Counted from the first letter of the stretch, positions 1 to 10,400 are shown. The stretch: 64,000 bases of DNA from Linanthus parryae (GCA_023055425.1 JALGPY010000002.1:136457927-136521926); one strand, 5' to 3'. Notes: a model not told the origin generated them from the sequence alone. Program-made: numbers and translations.

Positions 1-155
1 TAATCATTATACTGGACTAGGGATATTTAAGATAAACAACACAATTGTAAATCTAAGGACTTCATTATATTAAATATCCAATAAATAATAAATGAATTTC
101 TAGCCACAAATAATTCATACTAAACTAGATTTCCTCTAGGGCATCTATTCCAACA
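1..155 (-). repeat. Terminal piece of a copia-A family LTR
   Basis: These bases match the end of the LTRs at 1769-3197 and 8838-10262, finishing in the shared ctattccaaca terminus. The element reads on the minus strand, so this is the first 155 bases of its LTR. It is closer to the LTR ending at 10262 (both have ccacaaataattcat) than to the one ending at 3197. The rest lies left of the window. Confidence 0.85.
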
Positions 156-293
156 GTATTCGCATGAGCTGCTATCGTGGTAGATAGGCTTTTAGGAGAT
201 CACTTAAGATCGTATTCGCATGAGCTGCTATCACTGCGGATAGGCTTTCGCTAACAGTAATAATGAAATAAACAGAGCAATAAAGACAGCTAG
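156..293. repeat. 138-bp segment duplicated from the Tat 3' flank
   Basis: Nearly identical to 10263-10400, where it lies between a copia LTR and the Tat gypsy 3' region. It contains an imperfect 56-bp direct repeat: units start at 156 and 212, both with gtattcgcatgagctgctat. At about 293 it joins abruptly to copia pol, which is not its partner in the other copy. No coding capacity is seen. Confidence 0.75.
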
Positions 294-1768
294 ATCTCAT
301 AGTCATGGTATGCTGCAATTGCAAGTAAGATTCGGATGGATTTGGTCATAGCGACTGGTGAAAAGGTTTCATCATAGTCAATACCATGAATCTGTCTGAA
401 TCCTTTAGTCACCAATCGGCCCTTATAGGTAATCACATTACCATCCATGTCGATCTTCTTCTTGAAGACCCACTTGCACCCTATGAGCAGTGCCCCATCG
501 GGTGGTTCCACCAAAGTCCATAATTTGTTGGTATACATGGATTCCATCTCGGATCTCATGGCTTCCAGCCACTTCTGAGAGTCTGGGCCACTCATGGCCT
601 CCTCATAGGTAGTATGCTCATCATATATGAGCATCGTGTCACCGGAATCGGTCACGAGAAGTCCATACCTCTCGGGTTCCTGGCGTACTCTACTAGATCT
701 ATGAAGCTCTTGTGTTACCTGAACAGGTTGCTCCACAACTGCTTGTGGTTCCTGTTCATGTTCCATGATCGGTTCAGTGATTTGTGGTTCTTGAACCTCT
801 TCAAGTTCTACATTCCTCCCACTTGCTTCTTTAGAGACAAACTCTATTTCTAGAAACACTCCGGTCCGAGCAACAAACACTTTGTTCTCGGTTGGATTGT
901 AGAAATAGTATCCCTTAGTTTCCTTAGGGTACCCCACAAATTTACACTTATCCGATTTCGGCCCTAGCTTGTCTGATTGTAAACGTTTTACATAGACATC
1001 ACAGCCCCAAATCCTCATGAACGACAGTGTGGGACGCCTCCCACTCCACATCTCATATGGTGTCTGCATGACTGACTTAGATGGAACACGGTTAATGGTG
1101 AAAGCTGCACTTAATAGAGCGTAGCCCCAAAATGATAATGGAAGATCGGTTTGACACATCATAGATCGAACCATATCCAATAGGGTTCGATTCCTCCTCT
1201 CGGACACGCCATTCCATTGTGGCGTTCCGGGTGGAGTGAGTTGGATAACGATCCCACACTCTCTAAGATAGTCGTCAATCTCTTGGCTTAAGTATTCTCC
1301 TCCACGATCCGATCGTAGAGCCTTGATACTTTTTCCAAGTTGCTTCTCTACTTCATTCTTGAATTCTTTGAACACTTCAAAGGACTCGGATTTTGCCCTC
1401 ATGAGGTACACAAATCCATGTCTACTGTAATCATCAGTAAATGTAATGAAGTAGACATAACCACCCCTGGCAGGCGTGGCAAATGGCCCACACACATCGG
1501 TATGTATGAGCGCCAATTGCTCACTAGTCCTCTCACCTTTCTTATTGAAAGGGGACTTCGTCATTTTTCACAATAAACAAGCCTCACATGTCTCATATGA
1601 TTCAAAATCAAATGAGTCTAGTAATCCATCCTTATGTAGTCTAGATACACGTTTCTCATTTATATGGCCTAAACGACAGTGCCATAAATAAGCAGGATTT
1701 AAATCATTTATTTTAATCCGCTTGGTATTAATGTTGTAGACAGGATTGCTTAGATCAAGGACATAAAG
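294..1768 (-). pseudogene. Copia-A family pol fragment (pre-integrase, integrase, start of RT)
   Basis: Read on the minus strand, this fragment starts inside the GAG-pre-integrase region (WHCRLGHINEKRVSRL) and continues through the integrase core: HTDVCGPF, FTDDYSR, RSDRGGEYLSQ and PQWNGVSERRNRTLLDM supply the D, D and E residues. It ends in the first part of RT (KWVFKKK, FSPVAMTKSIRILLA) at the residues DYEI. It is broken at both ends: at 1768 by the LTR of copia-A1 and at 293 by a non-copia segment. A GGA to TGA change makes a stop at 1565-1567. It is closely similar to the same region of A1 and A2, so it is another copy of that family. The RT catalytic YVDD and the RNase H are absent, so it cannot work alone. 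Confidence 0.85.
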
Positions 1769-3197
1769 TGTAGGGTTTTGATTCATGGATCGCGCAAACG
1801 GAAGCATAATCAAACAAACAACCATGCAAAACCCTCCAAGGATCACAAGTCTAGATGCATAACGATAGTGAAGGTAAGAAATCATAAACACACCTTTGGG
1901 TTCTCCTTGATGACTTCAAACGCAAATAGTGTCACGTTCTCTATAGTTGATCCACGCCTAGAGTTGATCCTAGATCTCCAATCTCCTTGGTGCTAGCCCG
2001 GAATGAAAGGAGGGTGAAGGAATCACGCAAAACGAGGCACAAAGAGGGGGTTCGGCCCTCTTGTGGCGTCGGGGACGAGGGGCGGCGGCAAGGGGGCGGC
2101 GTCCTCCTTGTTGCTTGCTCTCTCTCTCCTTTGTTCTCTCCCACTCTTGTTATGTTCTCTTTAGAGCATAAGTTATGAGGAAGGAAGGAAGGAGGGTCCT
2201 TTATATAGTCCAACAACTCCTTGTTAACTACCTAAAAGACTTATTCTAGTCCTACTAGAATTCAATTTAGTCCCTTCCTTGCAAATTAGTCCCTACTAAG
2301 TTTGCAAGGGTTTGCAAAGTGATCCTTCTAATTAATTAATCCAATTAATTAATTCCCAAATCTAGTACAACTCTATATAGCGTGTGACCCCATAGGTTCT
2401 ATCTAGTTGGTAGCAACTCTTTGCTAATATGGAGCGGTTTCTAGCAAAACATCCATTCTAGCCAACTAATAGAATAGTCATCTAGACAACCTTGTACAAG
2501 TAATTGTCTCATCCCTTTGCCTCCATATCCGGATTGGACACAAGACATACAAGTCACACTCGTATATCCAATCCCTAGTTTCTCGATCCATGGAATAGCC
2601 TTATTCGTGCAAATAACATCAATATCCCATATATTGATTTATTTGAGTCTGGCCAGACATTCTATAAGCACTATCCTTCGAGTGGCCTAGGATATTTGCT
2701 CCCGTTATGTGGGAGGGGCAAATCCTCTCTACGTCCACTACGATCTCTAAGCTTGCTTCTCATTGTATCCAGTACACGCCTTTATAACTACCCAGTTACG
2801 GTGTAGCGTTTAACGCTACCAAGATCACAATGATCCACAACTAGAATATCTAGTGACTTCAAGTCTAAGGATGACAATACCTTTGTACCCGAGAAGCACT
2901 TGTGACTCAACATAACGTGTATGTAGCCTTCTCGGTGATGGGTCAATCCAGTGCAACATTTCGTAATGCACACCTATGTGTTGGATCGTGATATCTCCAT
3001 ATCAATCCAACCCCATACTAGTCTATAGATGATTGTCCCATTAATCATTATACTTGACTAGGGATATTTAAGATAAACAACACGATTGTAAATCTAAGGA
3101 CTTCATTATATTAAATATCTAATAAATAATAAATGAATTTCTAGCCAAATACAAATTCATACTAAACTAGATTGCCTCTAGGGCATCTATTCCAACA
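1769..3197 (-). repeat. 3' LTR of copia-A1 (subtype alpha)
   Basis: The plus-strand ends are tgtagggttttg and ctattccaaca, giving TG...CA termini. It follows the polypurine tract, so it is the 3' LTR. It is very close to the LTR at 18490-19916 (both begin with gatcgcgcaaacggaagc after the terminus) and clearly different from its own partner at 8838-10262. A TATA-like ttatata lies at 2201-2207 within a block shared by all LTRs of the family. Confidence 0.9.
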
Positions 3198-3209
3198 GTC
3201 TCCCACTTG
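3198..3209 (-). promoter_or_regulatory. Polypurine tract of copia-A1
   Basis: The minus strand reads caagtgggagac immediately before the LTR terminus TGTTGG. It sits between the polyprotein stop (3212-3214) and the 3' LTR, where plus-strand DNA priming takes place in LTR retrotransposons. Confidence 0.75.
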
Positions 3210-3211
3210 CA

Positions 3212-6200
3212 CTAGAGCCAATCTGGCGCATCTCGTATGCCCATACTCCTAGTGTGCCCTTCATGCTTCCACTGCGTGAGAGGCTTCGTAAGCGGGTCTG
3301 ACAGATTATCATCTGTAGGAATCTTGCATATCCGAACGTCTCCTCTATCGATAATATCTCGAATCAGATGAAACTTCCTGAGCACATGCTTGGACTTCTG
3401 GTGCGATCTTGGTTCCTTCGATTGCGCGATCGCCCCAGTGTTGTCACAGAACAACTCCACTGGATCCGCAATGCTAGGGACCACACCAAGTTCAGAAACA
3501 AACTTTCTGATCCAAACAACCTCCTTTGCTGCGCCATTTGCAGCAATGTACTCAGCCTCTGTTGTAGAATCAGCCACCGTCTCTTGCTTGGAACTCTTCC
3601 AGCTCACCGCTGCTCCATTCAGGCAAAACACATATCCCGACTGTGATCTAAAGTCATCTCTGTCGGTTTGGAAGCTTGCATCAGTGTAACCCCTTACACG
3701 CAACTCTTCCTCACCGCCAAACATCAAGAAAGCATCCTTTGTTCTTCTTAAGTACTTTAGGATGTTCTTGACAGCAATCCAGTGACTCTCACCTGGATTG
3801 GATTGGTATCTGCTTGTCATACTCAAGGCATATGACACATCTGGTCTAGTACATAACATGGCGTACATGATAGATCCTATGGCCGAGGCATAGGGAATCC
3901 TACTCATGCGTTCCTTCTCAATCTCATTGGAAGGACAACCACTCTTCGAAAGAGCGATTCCATGTGACATGGGCAAGAATCCCTTCTTGGAATCTTGCAT
4001 GTTGAACCGTTTCAACACCTTGTCAATATATGTACTTTGACTTAGGCCTAGCAACCTCTTAGATCTATCTCTATAGATCTTTATACCGAGTATATAGGCT
4101 GCTTCCCCTAAGTCCTTCATTGAGAAACACTTTCCTAGCCAATCTTTTACAGATTGCAGCATGGGAATGTCGTTTCCAATGAGTAGTATGTCATCCACAT
4201 ACAAGACCAGAAAAGCTACAGAGCTCCCACTAACCTTCTTGTAAACACAAGACTCATCTTCGTTTCTGATGAAGCCAAACTCTTTGACCACTTCATCAAA
4301 ATGTCGATTCCAACTCCTAGAAGCTTGCTTCAATCCATAAATGGATCGTTGCAGCTTACAGACTTTGTTGGCTTGCTTTGGATCCTCAAAACCCTCCGGC
4401 TGTATCATATACACGTCCTCGAGGAGATTCCCATAAAGGAATGCTGTTTTGACATCCATCTGCCAAATCTCATAGTCGTAGTATGCTGCAATTGCAAGTA
4501 GGATTCGGATGGATTTGGTCATAGCGACTGGTGAAAAGGTTTCATCATAGTCAATACCATGAATCTATCTGAATCCTTTAGCCACCAATCGGCCCTTATA
4601 GGTAATCACATTACCATCCATGTCGATCTTCTTCTTGAAGACCCACTTGCACCCTATGGGTCGCGCCCCATCAGGTGGTTCAACCAAAGTCCATACTTTG
4701 TTGGTATACATGGATTCCATCTCGGATCTCATGGCTTCAAGCCACTTCTGCGAGTCTGGGCCATTCATGGCCTCCTCATAGTTAGTAGGCTCATCATCTA
4801 TGAGCATCGTGTCACCGGAATCAGTCACAAGAAGTCCGTACCTCTCGGGTTCCTGGCGCACTCTACTAGATCTACGAAGCTCTTGTGTTACCTGAACAGG
4901 TGGATCCACAACTGCTTGTGATTCCTGTTCATGTTCCATAATCGGTTCAGTGATTTGTGGTTCTTGAACTTCTTCAAGTTCTACATTCCTCCCACTTGCT
5001 TCTTTAGAGACAAACTCTCTTTCTAGAAATACGCCGGTCCGAGCAACAAACACATTGTTCTCGGTTGGATTGTAGAAGTAGTATCCCTTAGTTTCCTTAG
5101 GGTACCCCACAAACTTACACTTATCCGATTTAGGCCCTAGCTTGTCTGATTGTAAACGTTTTACATAGACATCGCAGCCCCAAATCCTCATGAACGACAG
5201 TGTGGGACGCTTCCCACTCCACATCTCATATGGTGTTTTCATGACTGATTTAGATGGAACACGGTTAATGGTGAAAGCTGCACTTAATAGAGCGTAGCCC
5301 CAAAATGACAATGGAAGATCAGTTTGACATATCATAGACCGAACCATATCCAATAGGGTTCGATTCCTCCTCTCGGACACGCCATTCCATTGTGGCGTTC
5401 CGGGTGGAGTGAGTTGGGACACGATCCCACACTCTCTAAGATATTCGTCAAACTCTTGGCTCAAGTATTCTCCTCCACGATCCGATCGTAGAGCCTTGAT
5501 ACTTTTGCCAAGTTGCTTCTCTACTTCATTCTTGAATTCTTTGAACACTTCAAAGGATTCGGATTTTGCCCTCATAAGGTACACAAATCCATATCTACTG
5601 TAATCATCAGTAAACGTAATGAAGTAGACATAACCACCCCTGGCAGGCGTGGCAAATGGTCCACACACATCGGTATGTATGAGTGCCAATTGCTCACTAG
5701 TCCTCTAACCTTTCTTATTGAAAGGGGACTTAGTCATTTTTCCCAATAAACAAGCCTCACATGTCTCATATGATTCAAAATCAAATGAGTCTAGTAATCC
5801 ATCCTTATGGAGTCTAGATACACGTTTCTCATTTATTTGGCCTAAACGACAATGCCATAAATAAGCAGGATTTAAATCATTTATTTTAATCCGCTTGGTA
5901 TTAATGTTGTAGATAGGATTGCTTAGATCACGGACATAAAGTCCATTAAATAATTGCGCACTAAAATAGTGAATATTATTCAAATAAAAGGAACAACAAT
6001 TGTTCTTTATTGAAATAATAAAACCTTCCTTGTCCAAACAAGAAATAGAAATAATGTTTCTGCTCATAGCAGGCACAAAATAGCAATTATTTAATTCTAA
6101 AACTAATCCTGAAGGCAGAGATAGCTCGCACACGCCTATGGCCAACGCAGCAACCTTTGCTCCATTCCCAACGCGCAGATATACCTCTCCTTTAGCCAAT

Positions 6201-7156
6201 CTTTTACTTCTCTTTAGATCCTGAATATTTCGACAAATATGAGATCCACATCCAGTATCTAATACCCATGATGTAGAGACAGTTAAATTGACATCTACAA
6301 CAAAAATACCTGGTGGTGGTGGAATCACTATTCCAAGCCTCTTGTCCTCCAGATATTTTGGGCAGTTCCTCCTCCAGTGTCCAGGTTGACTACAGTAGTG
6401 ACATTCACCCTTAGTCACGACCTTGGCAATGGCACCAACAGGCTTAAGAGCTTGTTCCTTGGACTTGGCAACTGACTTGCCTTTGCCCTTGGAGGAAGAG
6501 GCAAACTTTTTGCCCTTTCCTTTATGCACCATCATAATGGCCTTGCCCTTACCCTTGTTGATGCTTTGTTCAGCCGTCCTCAACATGTTGAGCAAATCTG
6601 GCAGTGGTTTAACGATCTCGTTCATGTTATAGTTCATAATGAACTGTCCATAACTTTCAGGCAACGATTGCAACACGAGATCGGTTGCCAACTCTTGGCC
6701 GACCGGGAACCCAAGCCGGGCGAGATTCTCCAAGTACCCGATCATTCGGATTACGTGGGGTCCCACCGGGTTCCCTTTTTCCAGATGACATTTGAACAGT
6801 GCCTTTGAGACCTCATACCTCTCTACCCTCGCCTGTTCTTGGAAGAGCTGCTTTACATTTTCGATCATATCATTCATGTTTTCGTGTTGCTTATGAAGCT
6901 CAGAAGTCATGGTGCAAAGCATAAGGCAGGCCGCATCATTAGCGTCATCAACACGCTTTTCATACGCCTTTAGGGCAGCAGGTGTTTGGTTCTCTGGACC
7001 TTCTGGAACATGCTCCTCTATTGCGTACAGTTTCTTCTCTTGCTTGAGAACAATTCTCAAGTTTCTGTACCAATCAAGAAAGTTTGTTCCAGAGAGCTTG
7101 TCCTTCTCAAGGACAGATCGTAGGGAATGTTGTGAACTCGATGAGTTGTTTGCCAT
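3212..7156 (-). pseudogene. Copia-A1 gag-pol polyprotein, two nonsense mutations
   Basis: A single frame of 1315 codons. The start at 7156 (MANNSSSSQHS) is preferred over an in-frame upstream ATG at 7186 because the related copies align from here. Domains: gag about 20-240 with the motif ERYEVSKALF; zinc knuckle C252-x2-C-x4-H-x4-C; aspartic protease DTG at about 300; pre-integrase WHCRLGQ about 434; integrase HTDVCGP, TDDYSR, RSDRGGEY and NGVSERRNR, all three catalytic acids present; RT with YVDD near 988; RNase H with GYTDASF, TTEAEYIAA and FCDNTGA; end at DAPDWL. Only two defects are seen: GAG to TAG at 5705-5707 just before integrase, and CAG to TAG at 4565-4567 between integrase and RT. 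No frameshift is seen, so the copy is young or was recently copied. It makes no functional polyprotein unless the stops are read through. Confidence 0.93.
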
Positions 7157-7222
7157 TTGGAATTCTACAAAAGGGAAAATACGCAAGTTTTAGTATTTGT
7201 GAATTTTTGACTATATTCAATA

Positions 7223-7480
7223 ATGGCTAGTTTATCAAATATAGCTCCCACTATTTTTCTACCGATTAATAACCCTCAAGATATTAATGCGGAATATATC
7301 CTTATATTTTCTAGTGGGCCAAGATCCATGTTTCACCTCCTTATGAGCTTGCTTTGGCAAGTCACCCATAATTTAGCTACTTTAGGTAGGAACAATTCCA
7401 ATTGCATCCCATATGCAACTCTTGGTTCAATTGGGCAAAATATTCCTTATTTATCCATCCATATGGATAATCCCAATTGA
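7223..7480 (+). other. Conserved antisense leader ORF, 85 aa, in copia-A1
   Basis: The ORF runs opposite to the element and starts 66 nt from the gag ATG. It begins MASLSNIAPTIFL, then INAEYILIFSSG, and later LGRNNSNCIP. Homologous ORFs at the same distance from gag occur in A2 (23947-24072, cut short), B (28134-28340), the D copy (53363-53575) and the C copy (58111-58386). In B and C the first 22 residues look like a signal peptide: a hydrophobic core followed by INA before E. Function is unknown. Conservation could simply follow from DNA-level relatedness of the copies, so treating this as a gene is speculative. Confidence 0.3.
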
Positions 7481-8405
7481 TTGCCTCTAGGTTTCTTAAT
7501 CATATTAATAGCCTAGTTGTGTTCAACCTCTTATCTAAACAATTGCACATTGTTACGTGCCATCGCATTCCATCATTATGAACCAAGTCGCCATGCTTTG
7601 GCACGCACGAGCTTGATAAATAATGATGATAATGAGTGTTTAAATAACGAGAAGGCAGGAACACAATATTTGAATTTTGAGGGATTTTAAACTCAATTTT
7701 TAATTGTTTTGTTGATCAATATCAACTAATCTATCTATTTGAGTTTGGGCACAACTCCAAATAATAGATTCGGGTTGTCTAATTATCTTATTATCCTAAT
7801 TGCATGCATCATCCATACACCAACCACACAATAATAAGACATTAAAATAAAAAACCACAAAACATAAATTAAACGTGATGTGGATATGGCCTTTTCTAGA
7901 CTAAGATAATTCCAAGCCAATGGAATAATCTATGAACCCGAAAACAAACACATCTCCATGCGTCTTGATCTTTTGGTCCATCCTTCATAGTCATGTGGAA
8001 TGCTCCATGATCCATGCTCCATCTTTTGTGGATCCTTTGGATTTGGGCTCCTTTTCGTCAATCTTGGCTAACAATCTACTTTATCTAGCACTAGCTAATA
8101 TCTACACCAAATAAAATAAATCTCACAAGTTGAGAAAAAAATGTCACGCAGGCCATAAAACCCTAATTAATTATTACAATTAATTGATCAGCTCGCAGGC
8201 CGTAAAACCAAACCACAAAATTAAACATCCACATCAAACCACATCCTAAGGCCATATCCAATCACCATGCGATTTGCACATAAACAGTTAAAATCCAATT
8301 TTAACGCGCTTGGTCAATTTTAATTGATTTTAGGATTTCTAGGGTTAAAACGGTCCATGGGCCCAACAATAAAATTGCCCGGGCCCAATAAGAAGAACCA
8401 CAAGG

Positions 8406-8472
8406 CCCTAGGGCCGGCCAGACCCAAAACCCACAAGCCTATGCAGCGGGTTACGGCCGGCCGGCCCTAGGG
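8406..8472 (-). promoter_or_regulatory. GC-rich leader hairpin of copia-A1
   Basis: CCCTAGGGCCGGCC at 8406-8419 is the exact reverse complement of 8459-8472, giving a 14-bp stem with a 39-nt loop in the leader RNA. It lies about 370 nt downstream of the primer site. A2 has a different but equally GC-rich hairpin at 25149-25177. A packaging or dimerisation role is possible but is only an inference. Confidence 0.5.
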
Positions 8473-8823
8473 CGGCCTAGCTTGGGCGGCAAGCAAAGGG
8501 GGCGGTCCCCTAGGGGGCCGAACCTCCTTATGGGAGTTGTTTCGAAAACAACTCCCTTCCTTGGTGCCCATGTTTGGTTGTTTCCTTGTTTTGGGAGAAC
8601 TCCTTCTTCCCCAAGGATGCCCAAACCCTAGATCTAAGATCCTAAAATTTCTCAAACTCACCAATTCATGCATCCAATGCAAAAATTGGATCTTGTTATG
8701 CTTCATTATTGACAAATTGCATCCCATGCTTGATTTGTCTTGTTTTACGCGATAAACAATCAAATTAAGGTGTAAAACAACTAAAACGTAACACATAAAC
8801 CACGTTTATGCACTACGACATGT

Positions 8824-8836
8824 GGCTCTGATACCA
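8824..8836 (-). promoter_or_regulatory. Primer binding site, initiator Met tRNA type (A1)
   Basis: The minus strand reads TGGTATCAGAGCC one base after the 5' LTR end, the standard complement to the 3' end of plant initiator Met tRNA used by copia elements. Confidence 0.9.
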
Positions 8837-8837
8837 A

Positions 8838-10262
8838 TGTAGGGTTTTGATTCATGGATGCGCAACGGAAACACAAACATTCATAAAACCATGCAAAAAC
8901 CTCCAAGGATCACAAGTCAAGAGACATAACGATGGTAAGGGTAAGAAATCATAACACACCTTAGGGTTCTCCTTTGATGACTTCAAACGCGAATTGTGTC
9001 ACGTTCTCTATGGTTGATCCACGCCTAGAGTTGATCCTAGAATCTCCCAAGTCCTTGGTTCTAGCCCGGAAGAGTAAGAGGAAGAAGAATCACGCAAAAA
9101 GAGACCCAAAGGAGGGCTCTCGGCCTCCTTGTGGCCGACGGGGACGGGCGGCGGCAAGAGCGGCGGGCGGCTCCTCTTGTTGCTTGCTCTCTCTCCTTTT
9201 GTTCTCTCCCACTTGTTATGTTCAATAATGAGCATAAGTGTGTGGTAAGGAAGGAAGGAAGGTCCTTTATATAGTCCAACAACTCCTTGCCAACTACCTA
9301 AAGGGCTTATTCTAGTCCTACTAGAATTCAATTTAGTCCCTTCCTTGCAAATTAGTCCCTACTAAGTTTGCAAGGTTTTGCAAAGTGATCCTTCTTTTTA
9401 ATTAATCCAATAATTAATTCCCAAATCTAGTTCAAATCTATGTAGCGTGTGACCCCATAGGTTCTATCTAGTTGGTAGCAACTATTTGCTAATATGGAGC
9501 GGTCTCTAGCAAAACATCCATTCTACCCAACTAATAGAATAGTCATCTTGACAACCTTTGTACAAGTAATTGTCTCATCCCTTTGTCTCTATATCCGGAT
9601 TGGACACGAGACATACAAGTCACACTCGTATATCCAATCCATAGTTCCTCGATCCATGGGAATAGCCTTATTCGTGCAAATAACATCAATATCCCATATT
9701 GATTTATTTGAGTCTGGTCAGACATTCTATAAGCACTATTGCTCGAGTGGCCTAGGATATTTGCTCCCGGTATGTGGGAGGGAAAAATTCTATCTACGTA
9801 CACTACGATCTCTAAGCTTGCTTCTTATTGTATCCATTACACGCCTTTATAACTACCCAGTTACGGTGTAGCGTTTAACGCTACCAAGATCACAATAATC
9901 CACAACTAGAATATCTAGTGACTTCAAGTCTAAGGATGACAATATCATTGCACCGCGAGAAGCGCTTGTGACTTAACATAACGTGTATGTAGCGTTCTCG
10001 GAGATGGGTCAATCCAATGCAACATTCCCTAATGCACACCTATGTGTTGGTTTATGATATCTCCATATCAATCCAACCCCATACTAGTCTATAGATGATT
10101 TTCCCAATAATCATTATACTGGACTAGGGATATTTAAGATAAACAAAACAATTTTAAATCTAAGGACTTCATTATATTAAATATCCAATAAATAATAAAT
10201 GAATTTCTAGCCACAAATAATTCATACTAAACTAGATTGCCTCTAGGGCATCTATTCCAACA
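8838..10262 (-). repeat. 5' LTR of copia-A1 (subtype beta)
   Basis: TG...CA termini, directly upstream of the primer site. It groups with the LTR at 25564-26986 (both start with ggatgcgcaacggaaac) rather than with its own partner at 1769-3197, which has gatcgcgcaaacgg. Its right flank matches the segment at 156-293. It contains the promoter region with a TATA-like box. Confidence 0.9.
9268..9274 (-). promoter_or_regulatory. TATA-like box in the A1 5' LTR
   Basis: The minus strand reads GGACTATATAAAGG around this position, about 990 nt into the LTR. The block is kept in all LTRs of this family, including 2201-2207, 18924-18930 and 25986-25992. Confidence 0.6.
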
Positions 10263-10400
10263 GTATTCGCATGAGATACTATCGTGGTAGATAGGCTTTT
10301 AGGAGATCACTTAAGATCGTATTCGCATAAGCTGCTATCATGGCGGATAGGCTTTCGCTAACAGTAATAATGAAATAAATAGAGCAATAAAGACAGCTAG
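10263..10400. repeat. Tat 3'-flank segment with 56-bp direct repeats
   Basis: This is the second copy of the segment at 156-293, with the same pair of direct repeats starting at 10263 and 10319. Here it continues into the rest of the Tat 3' noncoding region, so this is probably the original position. Confidence 0.7.

Larger units (their letters stand above)
7165..8661 (-). other. Candidate leader intron of copia-A1
   Basis: On the element strand, GTGAGT (8661 to 8656) could be a 5' splice site. TACTAAAAC (7195-7187) resembles a branch point and is followed by a pyrimidine-rich stretch and TTTTGTAG (last base 7165), nine bases before the gag ATG. The same signals occur in A2 (23890-25387) and B (28077-30097). 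Inferred from sequence only. Confidence 0.4.
7157..8837 (-). other. Copia-A1 5' leader, 1.7 kb untranslated
   Basis: This is the stretch between the 5' LTR and gag, unusually long for a copia element. It has homologues in four other copies (23882-25563, 28069-30272, 52045-53642, 56867-58450). It holds the primer site, a GC-rich hairpin (8406-8472), a perfect 13-bp inverted repeat (7881-7893 with 8248-8260), and intron-like signals: GTGAGT at 8656-8661, TACTAAAAC at 7187-7195 and an acceptor TTTTGTAG ending at 7165. An antisense ORF also lies here. No gag-pol coding sequence is present. Confidence 0.7.
1769..10262 (-). mobile_element. Ty1/copia element A1, nearly complete
   Basis: The parts in element order on the minus strand are: LTR 8838-10262, initiator-Met-type primer site, 1.7-kb leader, one gag-pol frame, polypurine tract, LTR 1769-3197. 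The domain order protease, integrase, RT, RNase H defines Ty1/copia. The two LTRs are about 1425 and 1429 bp and both run TG to CA, but they belong to different subtypes. The flanking 5-mers do not match (taaag at 1764-1768, gtatt at 10263-10267). The present structure is therefore probably a recombinant rather than a simple insertion, or a misassembly. The lineage within copia is not assigned. Confidence 0.85.

Noticed and set aside
156..250. Short CRISPR-like direct repeats
   Set aside because: Only two 56-bp units with no regular spacers, in plant retroelement DNA.
1941..2216. ORF in the copia LTR starting MLDYIKDPPSF, with homologues at 18745-18939 and 9061-9282
   Set aside because: Its start lies at or upstream of the TATA-like box (LDYIKD is the translation of the TATA block), so it would not be on the LTR transcript; similarity follows from LTR relatedness.
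7932..8114. Other small ORFs in leaders, LTRs and antisense to pol (for example 13711-14250, 12088-12609)
   Set aside because: No conserved homologue in sister copies, or plain shadows of the pol frame on the opposite strand.
8467..8796. Sense-strand ORF in the A1 leader (HELVSLRNFRILDLGFGH), with a homologue at 25118-25408
   Set aside because: Shared only by A1 and A2; in B the same region has stops, and it runs across the GTGAGT donor-like site. Treated as noncoding leader.
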